Origin: Begonia masoniana | Lineage: Eukaryota; Streptophyta; Magnoliopsida; Cucurbitales; Begoniaceae | Length of the DNA: 64,000 bases | Direction: 5' to 3' | Assembly (NCBI GenBank): GCA_022432975.1 | Contig: CM039510.1 | Coordinates: 35,017,677-35,081,676, forward strand | Shown: in pieces, positions 35,501 through 47,257 of the stretch | How positions within the stretch are numbered: the first letter of the stretch is position 1 | Layout: every line of letters starts with the position of its first letter | The notes under the pieces: model-generated | Database searches by the model: none | Seen by the model: only the letters and a program-made list of their open reading frames with translations | What the model was told of the DNA's origin: nothing | Program-made: the position numbers and the translations under genes

Positions 35501-36836
35501 GGAAGATCTCAGAGAATTCTCTAACTACTGGAAGGTCTTCTTGTTTTACCCCTTTGAGCAGCTGAGTATCGATCACTGTAACCAGATAAACAGAGCATTC
35601 GCCCTTAAACTACTCTCGGACCTTCATAGAATAGGAAATAGGCGACCCACTCGACCTATTTATTGCCTGATATGAAAACTCTTCCTTATCTAGAGGCCGA
35701 AAAGTTACCAACCCGGATCGGCAGTCAATGGTAGCAAAATGGCACGACAGCCAGTCCATTCCCAAAATCAAATCATACCGCTCTATGCCCATAACTATCA
35801 ACCGAGCGTAGAGTATGTTATTCCCCACCGAGGCAACATTGCCCTAGAAAACATGATCAGACTGCATATTCACTCCCGAAGGCAGCATTACTCTATATTC
35901 ATACTCTACTAACTTACACACTAACCCCAATCTAGTCAAGCAAGCAGTTGAAATGAAGGAGTGCGTAGCTCCCGTGTCTACCTGCTATTGTAGATGGCTA
36001 AGCCTCGTCGTCGACGTCGCCAGGCTGTTCTCGGCCCGGCTTCGGGCAATCTTTAACAAAATGGCATGTCTCTCCACACCGAAAACATCTTTTTGTGCCC
36101 AATCGTCACTCACCGCTATGCTCTTTCTGGCATTTAGGGCACCAAGGCATTTGTGTAGTCCCCTGTACTTGTTTTCCTTTGCCCCGGTAATTACCTCCTT
36201 CAAATGGTCTCTTGACACCCCTTTGTTGTTGTACTGGTGGCTGTCCTTTTTATTTCTAACCTCTATTTCGTGATTGAGGATGAATTTCACGAAAGAAACC
36301 TCTAGCAGGATCCTTTGCTTTCACACAAGTCAATTCCGCAGCCTCAAACTCCAAGGCTCTCGCTGCGATGTCTTCATAGGGCACATCAAAAATGCCAGAT
36401 ACTATGATATTCTTTCGAATCTCCAGATTTAGTCCATCCATAAATTGTTGCATCTTGTCTTCGTTATCGCTGACCAAGCGTGGTGCAAACCATGATAAGG
36501 CTTCGAACTTCTTAATATACTCCGCAACTGTACTGGTCTGCCTCAGTTGCGTGAACTCCGCTCTTTTTGCCGCCCTCACCATACGGATGAAGTATTTATC
36601 AAAGAATACAGTCTTAAACCATTCCCACTTCATCAGTGTCACGTCCGTAGTCACCTTAATTGAATCCCACCAAAATCGGGCATCCAATGCCAGGTGGAAA
36701 GTGACGCACGTGACCTTTCTAGCATTCTCCACTTTGGCGTAAGCCAACATATCTTCCATCGTTCGAACCCACTCCTCAGTAATAGAGGGATCCGTTGATT
36801 GTCCGTTGAATACTGGAGGCCGTAGCTTTTGAAACC
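32600..36836 (-). pseudogene. Element E gag-pol remnant (left block)
   Basis: Read from right to left on the minus strand. Gag: 36836-36256 (WVRTMEDMLAYAKVENARKV, WWDSIK). Zinc-finger region: about 36190-36010 (CFRCGETCHFVKDC after a TGA). Protease: about 35990-35610, with a 45-bp deletion near its DTGATHS site. Reverse transcriptase: 35560-34891 (FIDDILIYS intact; frameshift near 35330). RNase H and integrase: 34749-33110 ([32 protein letters not shown] with Asp-to-Gly near the second catalytic Asp, TDGQKKK in place of TDGQSER). GPY and chromodomain tail: 33071-32640. Several stops and frameshifts: clearly dead. It is cut at 36836 by LTR D inside gag. Confidence 0.88.
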
Positions 36837-36996
36837 TATAACACCCGACATTTCGTCCAGGTGATTTTCTGACCATTTTCATTGTCACCCTCTTATTTAA
36901 CCGTTATGATTTAAATTTAATGTTAAGACAAATTTATTACAAGTTGAGTAAAACTAGGTTGGGTGGCAGTTTTGTTATTAAAATTGATGGATTAGG

Positions 36997-37004
36997 TATA
37001 AATA
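36997..37004 (+). promoter_or_regulatory. TATA box of LTR D
   Basis: tataaata about 160 bp into the LTR, conserved at about 11481 (solo D) and about 47408 (LTR F) with the same following sequence (aggaaatgg or agaaaatgg). Transcription would start about 30 bp downstream, giving a very short U3 and a leader of about 2.4 kb inside the LTR. Confidence 0.7.
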
Positions 37005-37807
37005 GGAAATGGAAACCTTAAACCTCATTTATTACCACTGTAGCCGACATTCCCTCTCGGCGATTCCTTCTTTCCAAAGTTCTTGCTCTCGGCTACCAAA
37101 ACTTCCTTTACCGACGGCTGGTTTCGAGCTTGCTCTTCTCTGCAAATCCACACCCGAGGTATGAAATGGACAATGTGGTCATTCTTTAGTAATTAGAGCT
37201 CTGTTTTCAGCTCGGCACTGAGTTCGGATTTTTTTAGCAGTGGCCGAGTAGTTTATGACTTTTTAAAATCTGGGAGTAGAAATGTCATCCAGAATCGATT
37301 CTGAGCATTTTAAGTAACCAACTCGGATTTAATCAATGGTAAAACCTGTCCACCTAGTTTCGGATTTCAGACTGCAGTGTGTCAAACAGAGGAATCGGAA
37401 TGACTTTAGCTATTAGATCCTAGGATGGTTTATGATTAGGACTATTAGGACTTTGTTTTAACTACTGTAATGTACATGTTTTAGGTGAAGAAGTTTAAAG
37501 GAAAGAAGTTCGGATTGTTAAGGAATCCAGGTAAGTGAATGTGTTAAGATTTTCGGCCACTAGGGCCCTACACCGCAAGGGTATTAGGAAATCACTGAGA
37601 TGTTAGCTTATTGACTATGATTTGTTATTTCCACGATATGAAGAAGTTGTGTAAGTAAATGTAAAGTTACAGGATGTTTTACTTGTCCTCATGATATGAC
37701 TTCTCTCTATGAACTTTATGTCTATGCACTGTGTCCCTGTTATGATTAAGTTGAGAATATGAAAAGCAAATGTAATCAAGATTAAGTGCAGAGCGGGGAA
37801 AGACTAT

Positions 37808-38050
37808 GTTATGTATGACTCGCGAATTCTCCCACTGGTGGAGGCCGAGTTAATGATATGTATGACTCGCGAAATCTCCCTCTGGTGGAGGCCGAGTTAA
37901 TAACATGTATGACTCGCGAAATCTCCCACTGGTGGAGGCCGAGTAATGATATGTATGGCTCGCGAATTCTCCCACTGGGGAGGCCGAGTGATGTATCATG
38001 ATTGCCGCGATAGGCAAATGATTATGTATGACTGCCGCGATAGGCAAATG
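37808..38050 (+). repeat. Short tandem arrays in LTR D putative intron
   Basis: Four units of 'tatgactcgcgaa...ctcccactggtggaggccgag' and two of 'gccgcgataggcaaatga'. They match 12262-12475 but with a different copy number. Confidence 0.82.
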
Positions 38051-38579
38051 ACTATGTACCCTGTCTTCCTCCCTCGTCTCCTGCCTTAATACATGTCATG
38101 TAAATGATAAAGATGAACACGAATGATGAATGGTTTATGAACTTATGTCTCTAAAAATTGTGTACTCATGTATATCTGTCAGCATGTATTCCTTACTAAG
38201 CATTAGGCTTATAGTTAAACCTTATGGTGTAGGTGAAGAAGGTTCAGGTGAGGATGTTATGTGCAAAGAGGATGCTTAAGGCTGGTTGCTGGAGGATGCT
38301 CAAGGTGACAGTGCGGGACTGGAGAGGCGATTTATGACCCCTGGTTAAGACTCTCATGTTACAGTATGTTAAAGAATATGGTAGTTTAAGTAGGATGAGA
38401 TTATTTTAAAACGTTGAGCTTTGAAACTGTCTAGTGGATCACTGAGTTAGGGAATGATTATATAGATTTATAAATGGTCTGTTGCTTAAGTCTTCCGCTA
38501 TATGCATTTGAATGAGTTGTGTTTTCTTTCTGTTGGAAGGAGTCATTTGATGATTTAGAGTTCTCTACCGTAAGACGGA

Positions 38580-39000
38580 AGCTGGAAGAGGTAGTCTTCC
38601 GGCTGACGTCATCGGCAGATGCCGAAAGAATAGTTGTTGATGGTTTAGTCTTCCAGCTGACGTCATCGGCAGATGCCGAAAGAATAGTTGTTAATGGTTT
38701 AGTCTTCCGGCTGACGTCATCGGCAGATGCCGAAGGGTAATTGTTTGATGGTTAGTCTTCCGGCTGACGTCATCGGCAGATGCTGAAGGGTAATTGTTTG
38801 ATGGTTTAGTCTTCCGGCTGACGTCATCGGCAGAGGCCGAAGGGTAGTTGTTTGATGGTTTAGTCTTCCGGATGACGTCACCGGAAGATGTAAAATGTGT
38901 GTTGTCGTTTAGCGACCGGAAGATGTAAAATGTGTTTTGTCGTTTAGCGACCGGAAGATGTAAAATGTGTTTTGTCGATTAGCGACCGGATGATGTTTTA
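38580..39000 (+). repeat. TGACGTCA and GACCGGAAGATG repeats in LTR D
   Basis: About six 53-bp-type units with 'cttccggctgacgtcatcggcagatgc', followed by about four shorter units 'gtcgtttagcgaccggaagatgtaaaatgtg'. Unlike the expanded array at 12958-14335, most units keep TGACGTCA. Confidence 0.88.
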
Positions 39001-39445
39001 ATTTAGCACGCGAGACCCACGTGCCCACCGGAAGATGTCTCCTTTTAGGCGATGTTAAGCGAGTCACGTGTAATGCACGTGATGACCGGACGACTAAATT
39101 TCTGAGGGTTGTCAACGCATGCAACCCATGCAAACCCGAGTGGTATTAAGTTAAGAGAATTGAGGGCACCTCCTCTTTTCCCGAAATTGTCAAGAAGCCA
39201 ATGACCGAGTCTAGTCGCTCGACTCTATGAAGGTTGAGCCGACGAGGCGTGGGAAGTCGGGCACGAGAGGGTTCGTCTTCCTTAATGGTTCTACGCTTCT
39301 ATTACCAGTTTAAAAAAAAAGTATATGTAAAATGTGAAAGTCTGTTGAGAGATAGTAAGTGAATGTAATAATAGTAAAAGTCAAGCAAACGATTAATGAA
39401 AGAATATGAACACGTGACGGCTCCTGGCCGGGGTCGTTACAATTG

Positions 39446-39457
39446 TGGTATCAAAGC
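39446..39457 (+). promoter_or_regulatory. Primer-binding site of element D
   Basis: TGGTATCAAAGC four bases after the 5' LTR; one mismatch to the tRNA-iMet complement TGGTATCAGAGC. Confidence 0.85.
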
Positions 39458-39603
39458 AAAACCAGGTTCTAAAACCGATTCTGCAGACTGTCTCCCAGCA
39501 CCGACTGTCACTTGAGCACACCTCAGCAACTGTAAGTGTTTATGATTTCATGTATGTCATTAAGTTAAGTTATGCCTGTAATGATTTGTCTAGGAATCCC
39601 AAG

Positions 39604-42600
39604 ATGGTTAGAGGTCAACAGAGAGAGACCAATGAGGATAGCAATGCTATTGCTCAGTTGACTGAGTTGGTCATGCGCCAATCTCACCAGATAGAACGAC
39701 TGATGACAGCTAGAGAAGAACAAGGCAACTCCAGTACTAACGCAACTCATGATCATGGGGGTGAGCGCTTCCACCGGCTTAGACCCCCGGTGTTTAATGG
39801 GTATGTTTCAGATCCTGTCCATGCTGAGGAGTGGATCCGAAAGATTGAAGATATGTTTAAGTATGCAAAGGTTGACGAAGGGGATAAGGTCACCTATGCT
39901 GTCTTTCATTTGGAGTTAAGTGCAAGGCATTGGTGGGACTCGATCCAGAGCACCACTAATGCTGAAGCTATGACCTGGGGGATGTTCAAGACTGCCTTCT
40001 TTGACAAGTACTTTAATAGGACTGTTCGGGCCAACAAGAAGAAGGAGTTCATGAATCTACGACAAACTGGCTCTGTGACGGATTATATATGTGAATTTGA
40101 TGCTTTATCACGGTTTGCTCCCCGTATGATTGAGGACGAGGAAGATAAGATTTACCAGTTTGTTCAAGGACTGAAGCCAAGTCTGTACATGAAAGTGAAG
40201 ACTGCCGGGATACATAATGTACCTTATGGTGAAGTGACGGCTAAGGCCTTGGAGCTAGAAGAGGCAGAAATGACAGCATATGCACAACGCGAACAGCCAA
40301 AGAAACTCATGAAGGACGCTCAGCCGCCACCACGTCAGAACAAAGGTTGGCAGCCACGACAGAACAGGGGACCACAGCAACAACAGCATGGAATGAAGAG
40401 GCCCCTCAACCAGAATGATGACCAGGGAAAAGGAAAGAGACCTCTGGCGCCTCTATGCCCTACATGTCAGAGGAACCACCCTGGTGAGTGCAAGCTGCTT
40501 TCTGGCCGGTGTTTCAGGTGTGATAAGACCGGACACATGGTCAGAGATTGTCCCATGCCGCCAGACCCGAACCGTGCAAGGGTTGTACCTAGAGTGTATG
40601 CGTTGATGGAAGATGAGGGAGCTGATCAACATACAGTCATATCAGGTACCATCATGATCTGTGGTTTTGCTGCTTATACACTTATTGATACAGGGGCCAC
40701 ACACTCGTTTATATCAACCTTGTTTGTATGCAAACATAGCATAGGACCCTTACCAGCTGAAAGGTTATATAGTGTTGTGTTGCCATCAGGGAAGTCCCTA
40801 CATTCAGAGCAGATTGTTAAGGGTGACGTCGTGTCCTTAGGGGATAAGAATCTCTATGCGGAATTAATTGTCATTGACATAAAAGGGTATGAAGTGATAT
40901 TAGGGATGGATTGGTTATTTAGACATCATGCCACGATAAGTTGTCGATCTGGAATAGTTGATTTTAGACCCCCAAATGATAACCATTATTCCTTCCAAGC
41001 TATTCCTAAAATAAGTAAGATACCAATTATATCCTCACTAGAAATATACCGAATGCTGAGAGGTGGTTGCGAGAGCTACCTGGCTAGTGTAATAGATGAC
41101 CGGGTGAAGAATAAAATTGAGCTACAGGATATTCCTATAGTCCGGGAGTTTCCCGAGGCATTCTTAGATGACTTACCGGGTATACCACCTGATAGGGAAA
41201 TAGAATTTGTAATTGATACATACCCTGAGGCATCACCTGTATCCAAGAATCCTTACCGTATGGCACCTGTTGAGTTGAAAGAATTGAAGGTCCAACTGTA
41301 GGAATTGGTTGACAAGGGATTTATTCGCCCCAGCAGTTCTCCTTGGGGTGCACCAGTCTTATTTGTAAGGAAGAAGGATGGTTCTCTTAGAATGTGCATA
41401 GACTACAGGGAACTAAATAAGTTGACAATCAAGAATAGGTACCCCTTACCCAGGATTGACGATTTGTTTGACCAATTGCAAGGAGCTAAGGTGTTTTCAA
41501 AGATAGATTTACGTTCGGGTTATTACCAACTGAAGGTTAAAGAAGGAGATATACCAAAGACAGCCTTCAGAACCCGCTATGGACATTATGAATTCTTAGT
41601 CATGTCGTTTGGGTTGACAAACGCCCCTGCAGCCTTCATGGATTTAATGAACCGGGTGTTTCGTGAGTATTTAGATAAGTTTGTGATTGTATTCATAGAT
41701 GATATCTTGATATATTCCCGAACTGTGGCTGACCATGAAGAACATTTGAAAGTAGTTTTGACGACATTGAAGGAGCATCAACTTTACGCCAAACTGTCTA
41801 AGTGTGAGTTTTGGTTAGATAAGGTTAATTTCCTTGGCCATGTAGTTTCTGCTAATGGCATATCTGTGGACCCGACCAAAATTCAGGCAGTAAAGGATTG
41901 GCCTCAACCTAAGAATGCCAGCGAAGTCCGTAGCTTCCTTGGACTGGCAGGCTATTACAGGAAGTTCATCAAGGGATTTTCCATGATAGCTAAACCCCTG
42001 ACAGGTTTAACAAAGAAGGACATTAAGTATACTTGGACTGAAGCCTGTGAAGACAGCTTCCAGACGTTAAAACTGAAGCTAACAACAGCTCCTGTATTGA
42101 CCCTCCCAACCGAAGAAGGAAAATTTAGTGTTTACTGTGATGCGTCTAAAGTTGGTTTAGGTTGTGTTTTGATGCAAGAGGGTAAAGTTATAGCGTATGC
42201 TTCTAGGCAGCTAAAGAGTTACGAGCAAAATTACCCCACTCATGATCTAGAATTAGCTGCTGTTGTTTTTGCCTTGAAGATTTGGAGACACTATTTATAT
42301 GGACAGCAATGTGAGGTGTTTTCTGACCATAAAAGTCTAAAGTACCTCTTCACACAGAAGGAATTGAACATGAGACAGGGACGTTGGTTGGAATTTGTCA
42401 AGGATTACGATTTTGAGATCAAGTATCACCCCGGGAAGGCTAACTCTGTAGCTGATGCGTTGAGTAGGATGTCAACAACAATGCAGCCCGTGGTTTCAAC
42501 CATGTCTATACCCTTAAGAACAGAAGTTCAGAAATTTGACTTGGAGATAGTTCCAGAGTTATCAGTCTTGCTCGCTGAGTTAACTATTCAACCAACAATT

Positions 42601-44025
42601 TTGGAAAAGATCAAGGATGCACAACAGAAGGATTTAGTGGAAAATATCGGCATGATGGATAAGTTGAAGGACACCACCTCCGAGTTTAGTCTCTCCAAGG
42701 ATGGGATCCTGAGGTTTAGAAATCGGTGGTGCATTCCTAATGATGTGGAATTGCGTAAGTTGATCTTGGCTGAGGCGCACTCCTCTTCCTTTTCTGTACA
42801 TCCTGGCTGCACCAAGATGTACCGAGACCTGAAGTTACAGTACTGGTGGCCTAACCTAAAAAGGGATGTTGCTAAGTATGTAGAGTCCTGTTTAGTGTGC
42901 CAACAAGTCAAAGCCGAGCACCAACGTCCAGGAGGTACTCTTCAGCCGTTGCCTATTCCCGAGTGGAAGTGGGAACACATAGCTATGGATTTTGTTGTAG
43001 GACTACCTAAGACGACAAAAAGACATGATTGCATTTGGGTTGTGGTGGATAGACTGACGAAATCAGCCCATTTCTTACTTGTAAGGACCACCTATACGAT
43101 GGACCAATTTGCTGATCTTTATGTTCAGGAAATTATTAGGTTGCATGGGATCCCAGTATCCATTGTCTCTGACCGTGATCCCAGGTTCACCTCTCGATTC
43201 TGGAAAAGTTTGCAAGGTACATTAGGTACAAAGTTATCTTTCAGCACAGCTTTTCACCCACAGACCGATGGCCAGTCAGAAAGGACGATTCAAATACTCG
43301 AAGATATGTTGAGAGCATGTGTACTTGACTTTCAGACAACTTGGAGCAGACATTTACCACTAGTTGAGTTTTCCTACAATAACAGTTATCAGTCCACCAT
43401 CGGTATGGCACCTTATGAAGCACTGTATGGAAGGAAATGTAGGTCACCCCTTTACTGGGACGAGGTTGGTGAAACAAAACTTCTTGGACCTGATATTCTG
43501 CAACAAATGTCAGATAAGATTGCCACTATTCGGAAAAGAATGATGACTGCACAAAGCCGGCAGAAGTGTTATGCAGATCAAAGGAGAAGGGAACTCGAGT
43601 TTTCAGTAGGAGATGAAGTATTCTTAAAGGTATCACCATTTAAAGGAGTCTTAAGATTTGGCAAGAAGGGAAAACTTAATCCTAGATTCATTGGACCCTT
43701 CCCTGTCTTGGCAAAAATCGGGAGTACAGCTTACAGACTGCAACTGCCTCCATCATTGGATAAAGTTCATAATGTCTTCCATGTGTCAATGTTAAGAAAG
43801 TGCATGCGTGATCCGATGCAGGTCATCCAGCCATCGGATATTGGTTTAGAACCGACACTGGAGTATGAGGAGAAACCGATACAGATATTGGAATATGCAG
43901 TCAAGACTCTGAGAAACAAAGAGATCCCATTGGTGAAAGTTTTATGGACAAATCACGGCATTGAAGAAGCCACATGGGAAAGGCAGCAGGAGATGTTGGA
44001 CAAATATCCTAAGTTATTTGCTTGA
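39604..44025 (+). pseudogene. Element D gag-pol polyprotein with one in-frame TAG
   Basis: Start chosen at MVRGQQRETNEDS (39604), matching related gag starts; the longer frame from 39445 overlaps the primer site. Gag about residues 70-230; CPTCQRNHPGEC then zinc knuckle CFRCDKTGHMVRDC (303-316); retropepsin DTGATHSF (D362). Codon 566 (41299-41301) is TAG, where relatives have a Gln/Glu-type residue. The frame then continues unbroken through reverse transcriptase ([10 protein letters not shown]699/D700), RNase H (YCDAS, DLELAA, FSDHKSL, VADALSR), integrase ([11 protein letters not shown]...[37 protein letters not shown]), GPF motif and a chromodomain-like tail ([14 protein letters not shown]...EEATWERQQ). 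It is the best preserved gypsy protein here. The TAG looks like a CAG-to-TAG change; readthrough is possible but unsupported. Confidence 0.93.
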
Positions 44026-44053
44026 GCAATTTTCGAGGACGAAAATTTTGTTT

Positions 44054-44066
44054 AAGGAGGGGTGGA
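44054..44066 (+). promoter_or_regulatory. Polypurine tract of element D
   Basis: aaggaggggtgga directly before TGTAACACCC, after the 'cgaggacgaaaatttt' stretch shared by these elements. Confidence 0.9.
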
Positions 44067-44518
44067 TGTAACACCCGACATTTCGGCCAGGTGATTTTCT
44101 GACCATTTTCATTGTCACCCTCTTATTTAACTGTTATGATTTAAATTTAATGTTAAGACAAATTTATTACAAGTTGAGTAAAACTAGGTTGGGTGGCAGT
44201 TTTGTAATTAAAATTGATGGATTAGGTATAAATAGGAAATGGAAACCTTAAACCTCATTTATTACCACTGTAGCCGACATTCCCTCTCGGCGATTCCTTC
44301 TTTCCCAAGTTCTTGCTCTCGGCTACCAGAACTTCCTTTACCGACGGCTAGTTTCGAGCTTGCTCTTCTCTGCAAATCCACACCCGAGGTATGAAATGGA
44401 CAATGTGGTCATTCTTTAGTAATTAGAGCTCTGTTTTCAGCTCGGCACTGAGTTCGGATTTTTTTAGCAGTGGCCGAGTAGTTTATGACTTTTTAAAATC
44501 TGGGAGTAGAAATGTCAT
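44067..44518 (+). repeat. Element D 3' LTR, truncated to 452 bp
   Basis: Matches the first part of 36837-39441 almost exactly, then stops at 'gaaatgtcatc' and continues as element E protease sequence. No TSD is present on this side. Confidence 0.92.
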
Positions 44519-45967
44519 CGGGAATCCCTTAAACTACTCTCGGACCTTCATAGAATAGGAAATAGGCGACCCACTCGACCTATTTATTGCCTGATATGAA
44601 AACTCTTCCTTATCCAGAGGCCGAAAAGTTACCAACCCGGATCGGCAGTCAATGGTAGCAAAATGGCACGACAGCCAGTCCATTCCCAAAATCAAATCAT
44701 ACCGCTCTATGCCCATAACTATCAACCGAGCGTAGAGTATGTTATTCCCCACCGAGGCAACATTGCCCTAGAAAACATGATCAGACTGCATATTCACTCC
44801 CGAAGGCAGCATTACTCTATATTCATACTCTACTAACTTACACACTAACCCCAATCTAGTCATGCAAGCAGTTGAACTGAAGGAGTGCGTAGCTCCCGTG
44901 TCTATCAAAGAAAATACTGGTACACCCATGACTAAGATAGTACCTGCTATAGCAGATGGCTAAGCCTCGTCGTCGACGTCGCCAGGCTGTTCTCGGCCCG
45001 GCTTCGGGCAATCTTTAACAAAATGGCATGTCTCTCCACACCGAAAACATCTTTTTGTGCCCAATCGTCACTCACCGCTATGCTCTTTCTGGCATTTAGG
45101 GCACCAAGGCATTTGTGTAGTCCCCTGTACTTGTTTTCCTTTGCCCCGGTAATTACCTCCTTCAAATGGTCTCTTGACACCCCTTTGTTGTTGTACTGGT
45201 GGCTGTCCTTTTTATTTCTAACCTCTATTTCGTGATTGAGGATGAATTTCGTGAAAGAAACCTCTAGCAGGATCCTTTGGTTTCACACAAGTCAATTCCG
45301 CAGCCTCAAACTCCAAGGCTCTCGCTGCGATGTCTTCATAGGGCACATCAAAAATGCCAGATACTATGATATTCTTTCGAATCTCCAGATTTAGTCCATC
45401 CATAAATTGTTGCATCTTGTCTTCGTTATCGCTGACCAAGCGTGGTGCAAACCATGATAAGGCTTCGAACTTCTTAATATACTCCGCAACTGTACTGGTC
45501 TGCCTCAGTTGCGTGAACTCCGCTCTTTTTGCCGCCCTCACCATACGGATGAAGTATTTATCAAAGAATACAGTCTTAAACCATTCCCACTTCATCAGTG
45601 TCACGTCCGTAGTCACCTTAATTGAATCCCACCAAAATCGGGCATCCAATGCCAGGTGGAAAGTGACGCACGTGACCTTTCTAGCATTCTCCACTTTGGC
45701 GTAAGCCAACATATCTTCCATCGTTCGAACCCACTCCTCAGTAATAGAGGGATCCGTTGATTGTCCGTTGAATACTGGAGGCCGTAGCTTTTGAAACCTC
45801 TCCATGCTATGATTGTCTGGAACGACTATATCTCGGGCTCTCTGATTTTCACGATTCACTAAGTTCTCGATTTGTTGTACTTGCATGTCCATATGCTGGG
45901 TCTGACGATCCAGCAAATTTGTAAGTCTAACCAGGGCTTTATCCCTGGCGTCTCTCGCTCGAACCAT
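44519..45967 (-). pseudogene. Element E gag-protease remnant (right block, duplicates left)
   Basis: Gag starts at MVRARDARDKALVRLTNLLD (45967) and runs to about 45218 (WVRTMEDMLAYAKVENARKV, WWDSIK, FFDKYF). The zinc-finger region follows: HSGE, then TGA where relatives have Cys, then CFRCGETCHFVKDC, in which the usual Gly before His is Cys. The protease with DTGATHS and GMDWLS ends at about 44530. The stretch 44525-45806 is nearly identical to 35605-36836 and carries the same TGA and the same TAG (HVF-stop-GNVA). It lacks the left copy's 45-bp deletion. The left end abuts truncated LTR D. Confidence 0.9.
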
Positions 45968-46113
45968 TTTTCTATAACTCCTATAAAAGTTAAAACAAAC
46001 AATTCTAAGAAATCGAAATTAAATAAAGCATTTAAACATACTTACAGTTGAGGAAGGATGTCCGCGTAGTGGCTGTGCAGTCGAGCAGTCTACAGAACCG
46101 ATTTTAAAACTTA

Positions 46114-46129
46114 GGGGCTCTGATACCAT
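46114..46129 (-). promoter_or_regulatory. Primer-binding site of element E
   Basis: The minus strand reads ATGGTATCAGAGCCCC three bases from the 5' LTR, a full match to the tRNA-iMet complement core. Confidence 0.9.
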
Positions 46130-46321
46130 AACTGTAGCGACCATCAAACCTATCCCTAATTTCCCTCATAAATTTTTCTTTTTTTAAGATTAGTCAAAGT
46201 CTAAATTGTTGGAAATCGTTTAAAAAACCTTGAAAACCAATAGAGAAAACACATTAAAATAAAAGAAAACAATTGGCAGAAAATCGTTGGGCAAAAAGGA
46301 CATTTCGCCCGAAAATTTCAT

Positions 46322-46510
46322 GGCCGATCGATCGGCCCTTAGATAGCCGATCGATCGGCTGTGTAAAATAAGGGGGCGATATCGCCCCCACACCAGGCGA
46401 TCGATCGCCCTTTTACAGGCGATTAATCGGCAGACTCTCTGGATATTCCAGAGAGTCGCCTCTCTTCTGCCGATCAATCGCCCCTTCTGGAGATCGATCG
46501 CCAGACTCTC
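46322..46510. repeat. GATCGATC palindrome cluster in E right LTR
   Basis: gccgatcgatcggc, ggcgatcgatcgcc and variants, about 190-380 bp from the LTR 3' end; counterpart of 30462-30680. Confidence 0.88.
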
Positions 46511-47257
46511 TGGATTTTTAAAATCCAGAGAGCTGCTCCTCTTCTCCTCTTCTTCTTCCCTTTTTTTTTCTCCCTTCATTACCCTGCACACCATACTCAC
46601 ACACTTCACACTTCCACTCCATATCTTCATCAATTTACCTCTAAATACATTTCATAACAACACTACTACCCACATACAATCCTCACTCCACCAATCACCC
46701 AAAAACCGACTCAAAACATATTTAAAACGTAACCAAATTTCATAAAAACGAACTGCGTGGTTTCGTTTAAACATTGAACATTTCCTTCTGTTTGAAAATA
46801 TTAAAACACAACAAAATACTATCAATCCTCCAAAACACTATACATTTTCCATCAGGATTCAATTATCCTAAAATGAGTCATCTATACAACTTTCCTATTC
46901 TATTATCTATCAAAATCCCCAAAACATTTACTTACATCCACACGGGTCAAAATACGCATTGACTGCGCCAGCACACTCCCACGGGCCATCCTCCATCAAC
47001 ATGCTCATGCGTCGAGTGGAGGAACGTCGTCCTCACCTGTATCGAAGTTACCTACACCATAGAAAATAAACTATGATGTAAAGAGCTTAGCAAGTCTCTT
47101 AAATGAAGATGAATGCTATGCGTGCGGGGTTTGTAAAAACATGCATTTCTTTTTCATTATTTAGTTACATAGCGGGAGGTGCCACCGGGGGTTGACTCAC
47201 CAGATAAAGAGGGCAGATCTTGCGGTTAGATAGCCCTTTCTATCTGCAGGGGGAAAA

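Larger units (their letters stand above)
36837..39441 (+). repeat. Element D 5' LTR (2605 bp)
   Basis: Ends GGGGTCGTTACA. Order of features: TATA at 36997, leader with 'gtagccgacattccctctcggcg', acceptor-like TTTTAG at 37484, donor-like CCAGGTAAGTG at 37527-37537, short arrays 37808-38050, acceptor-like module 38190-38240, TGACGTCA-containing repeats 38580-38890, GTCGTTTAGCGACCGG repeats 38880-39000. Confidence 0.92.
36837..44518 (+). mobile_element. Tekay-like gypsy element D, nearly intact, 3' LTR truncated
   Basis: 5' LTR 36837-39441 (starts TATAACACCC, a mutated TGTAACACCC), primer site, one long gag-pol frame with a single nonsense codon, polypurine tract, and a 3' LTR beginning TGTAACACCCGACA at 44067 that is cut after 452 bp. 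It is inserted in gag of element E. Confidence 0.92.

Noticed and set aside
38519..38740. 73-codon plus-strand ORF in LTR D
   Set aside because: A translation of the 53-bp-type repeats (LTSSADAER repeated); LTR noncoding sequence.
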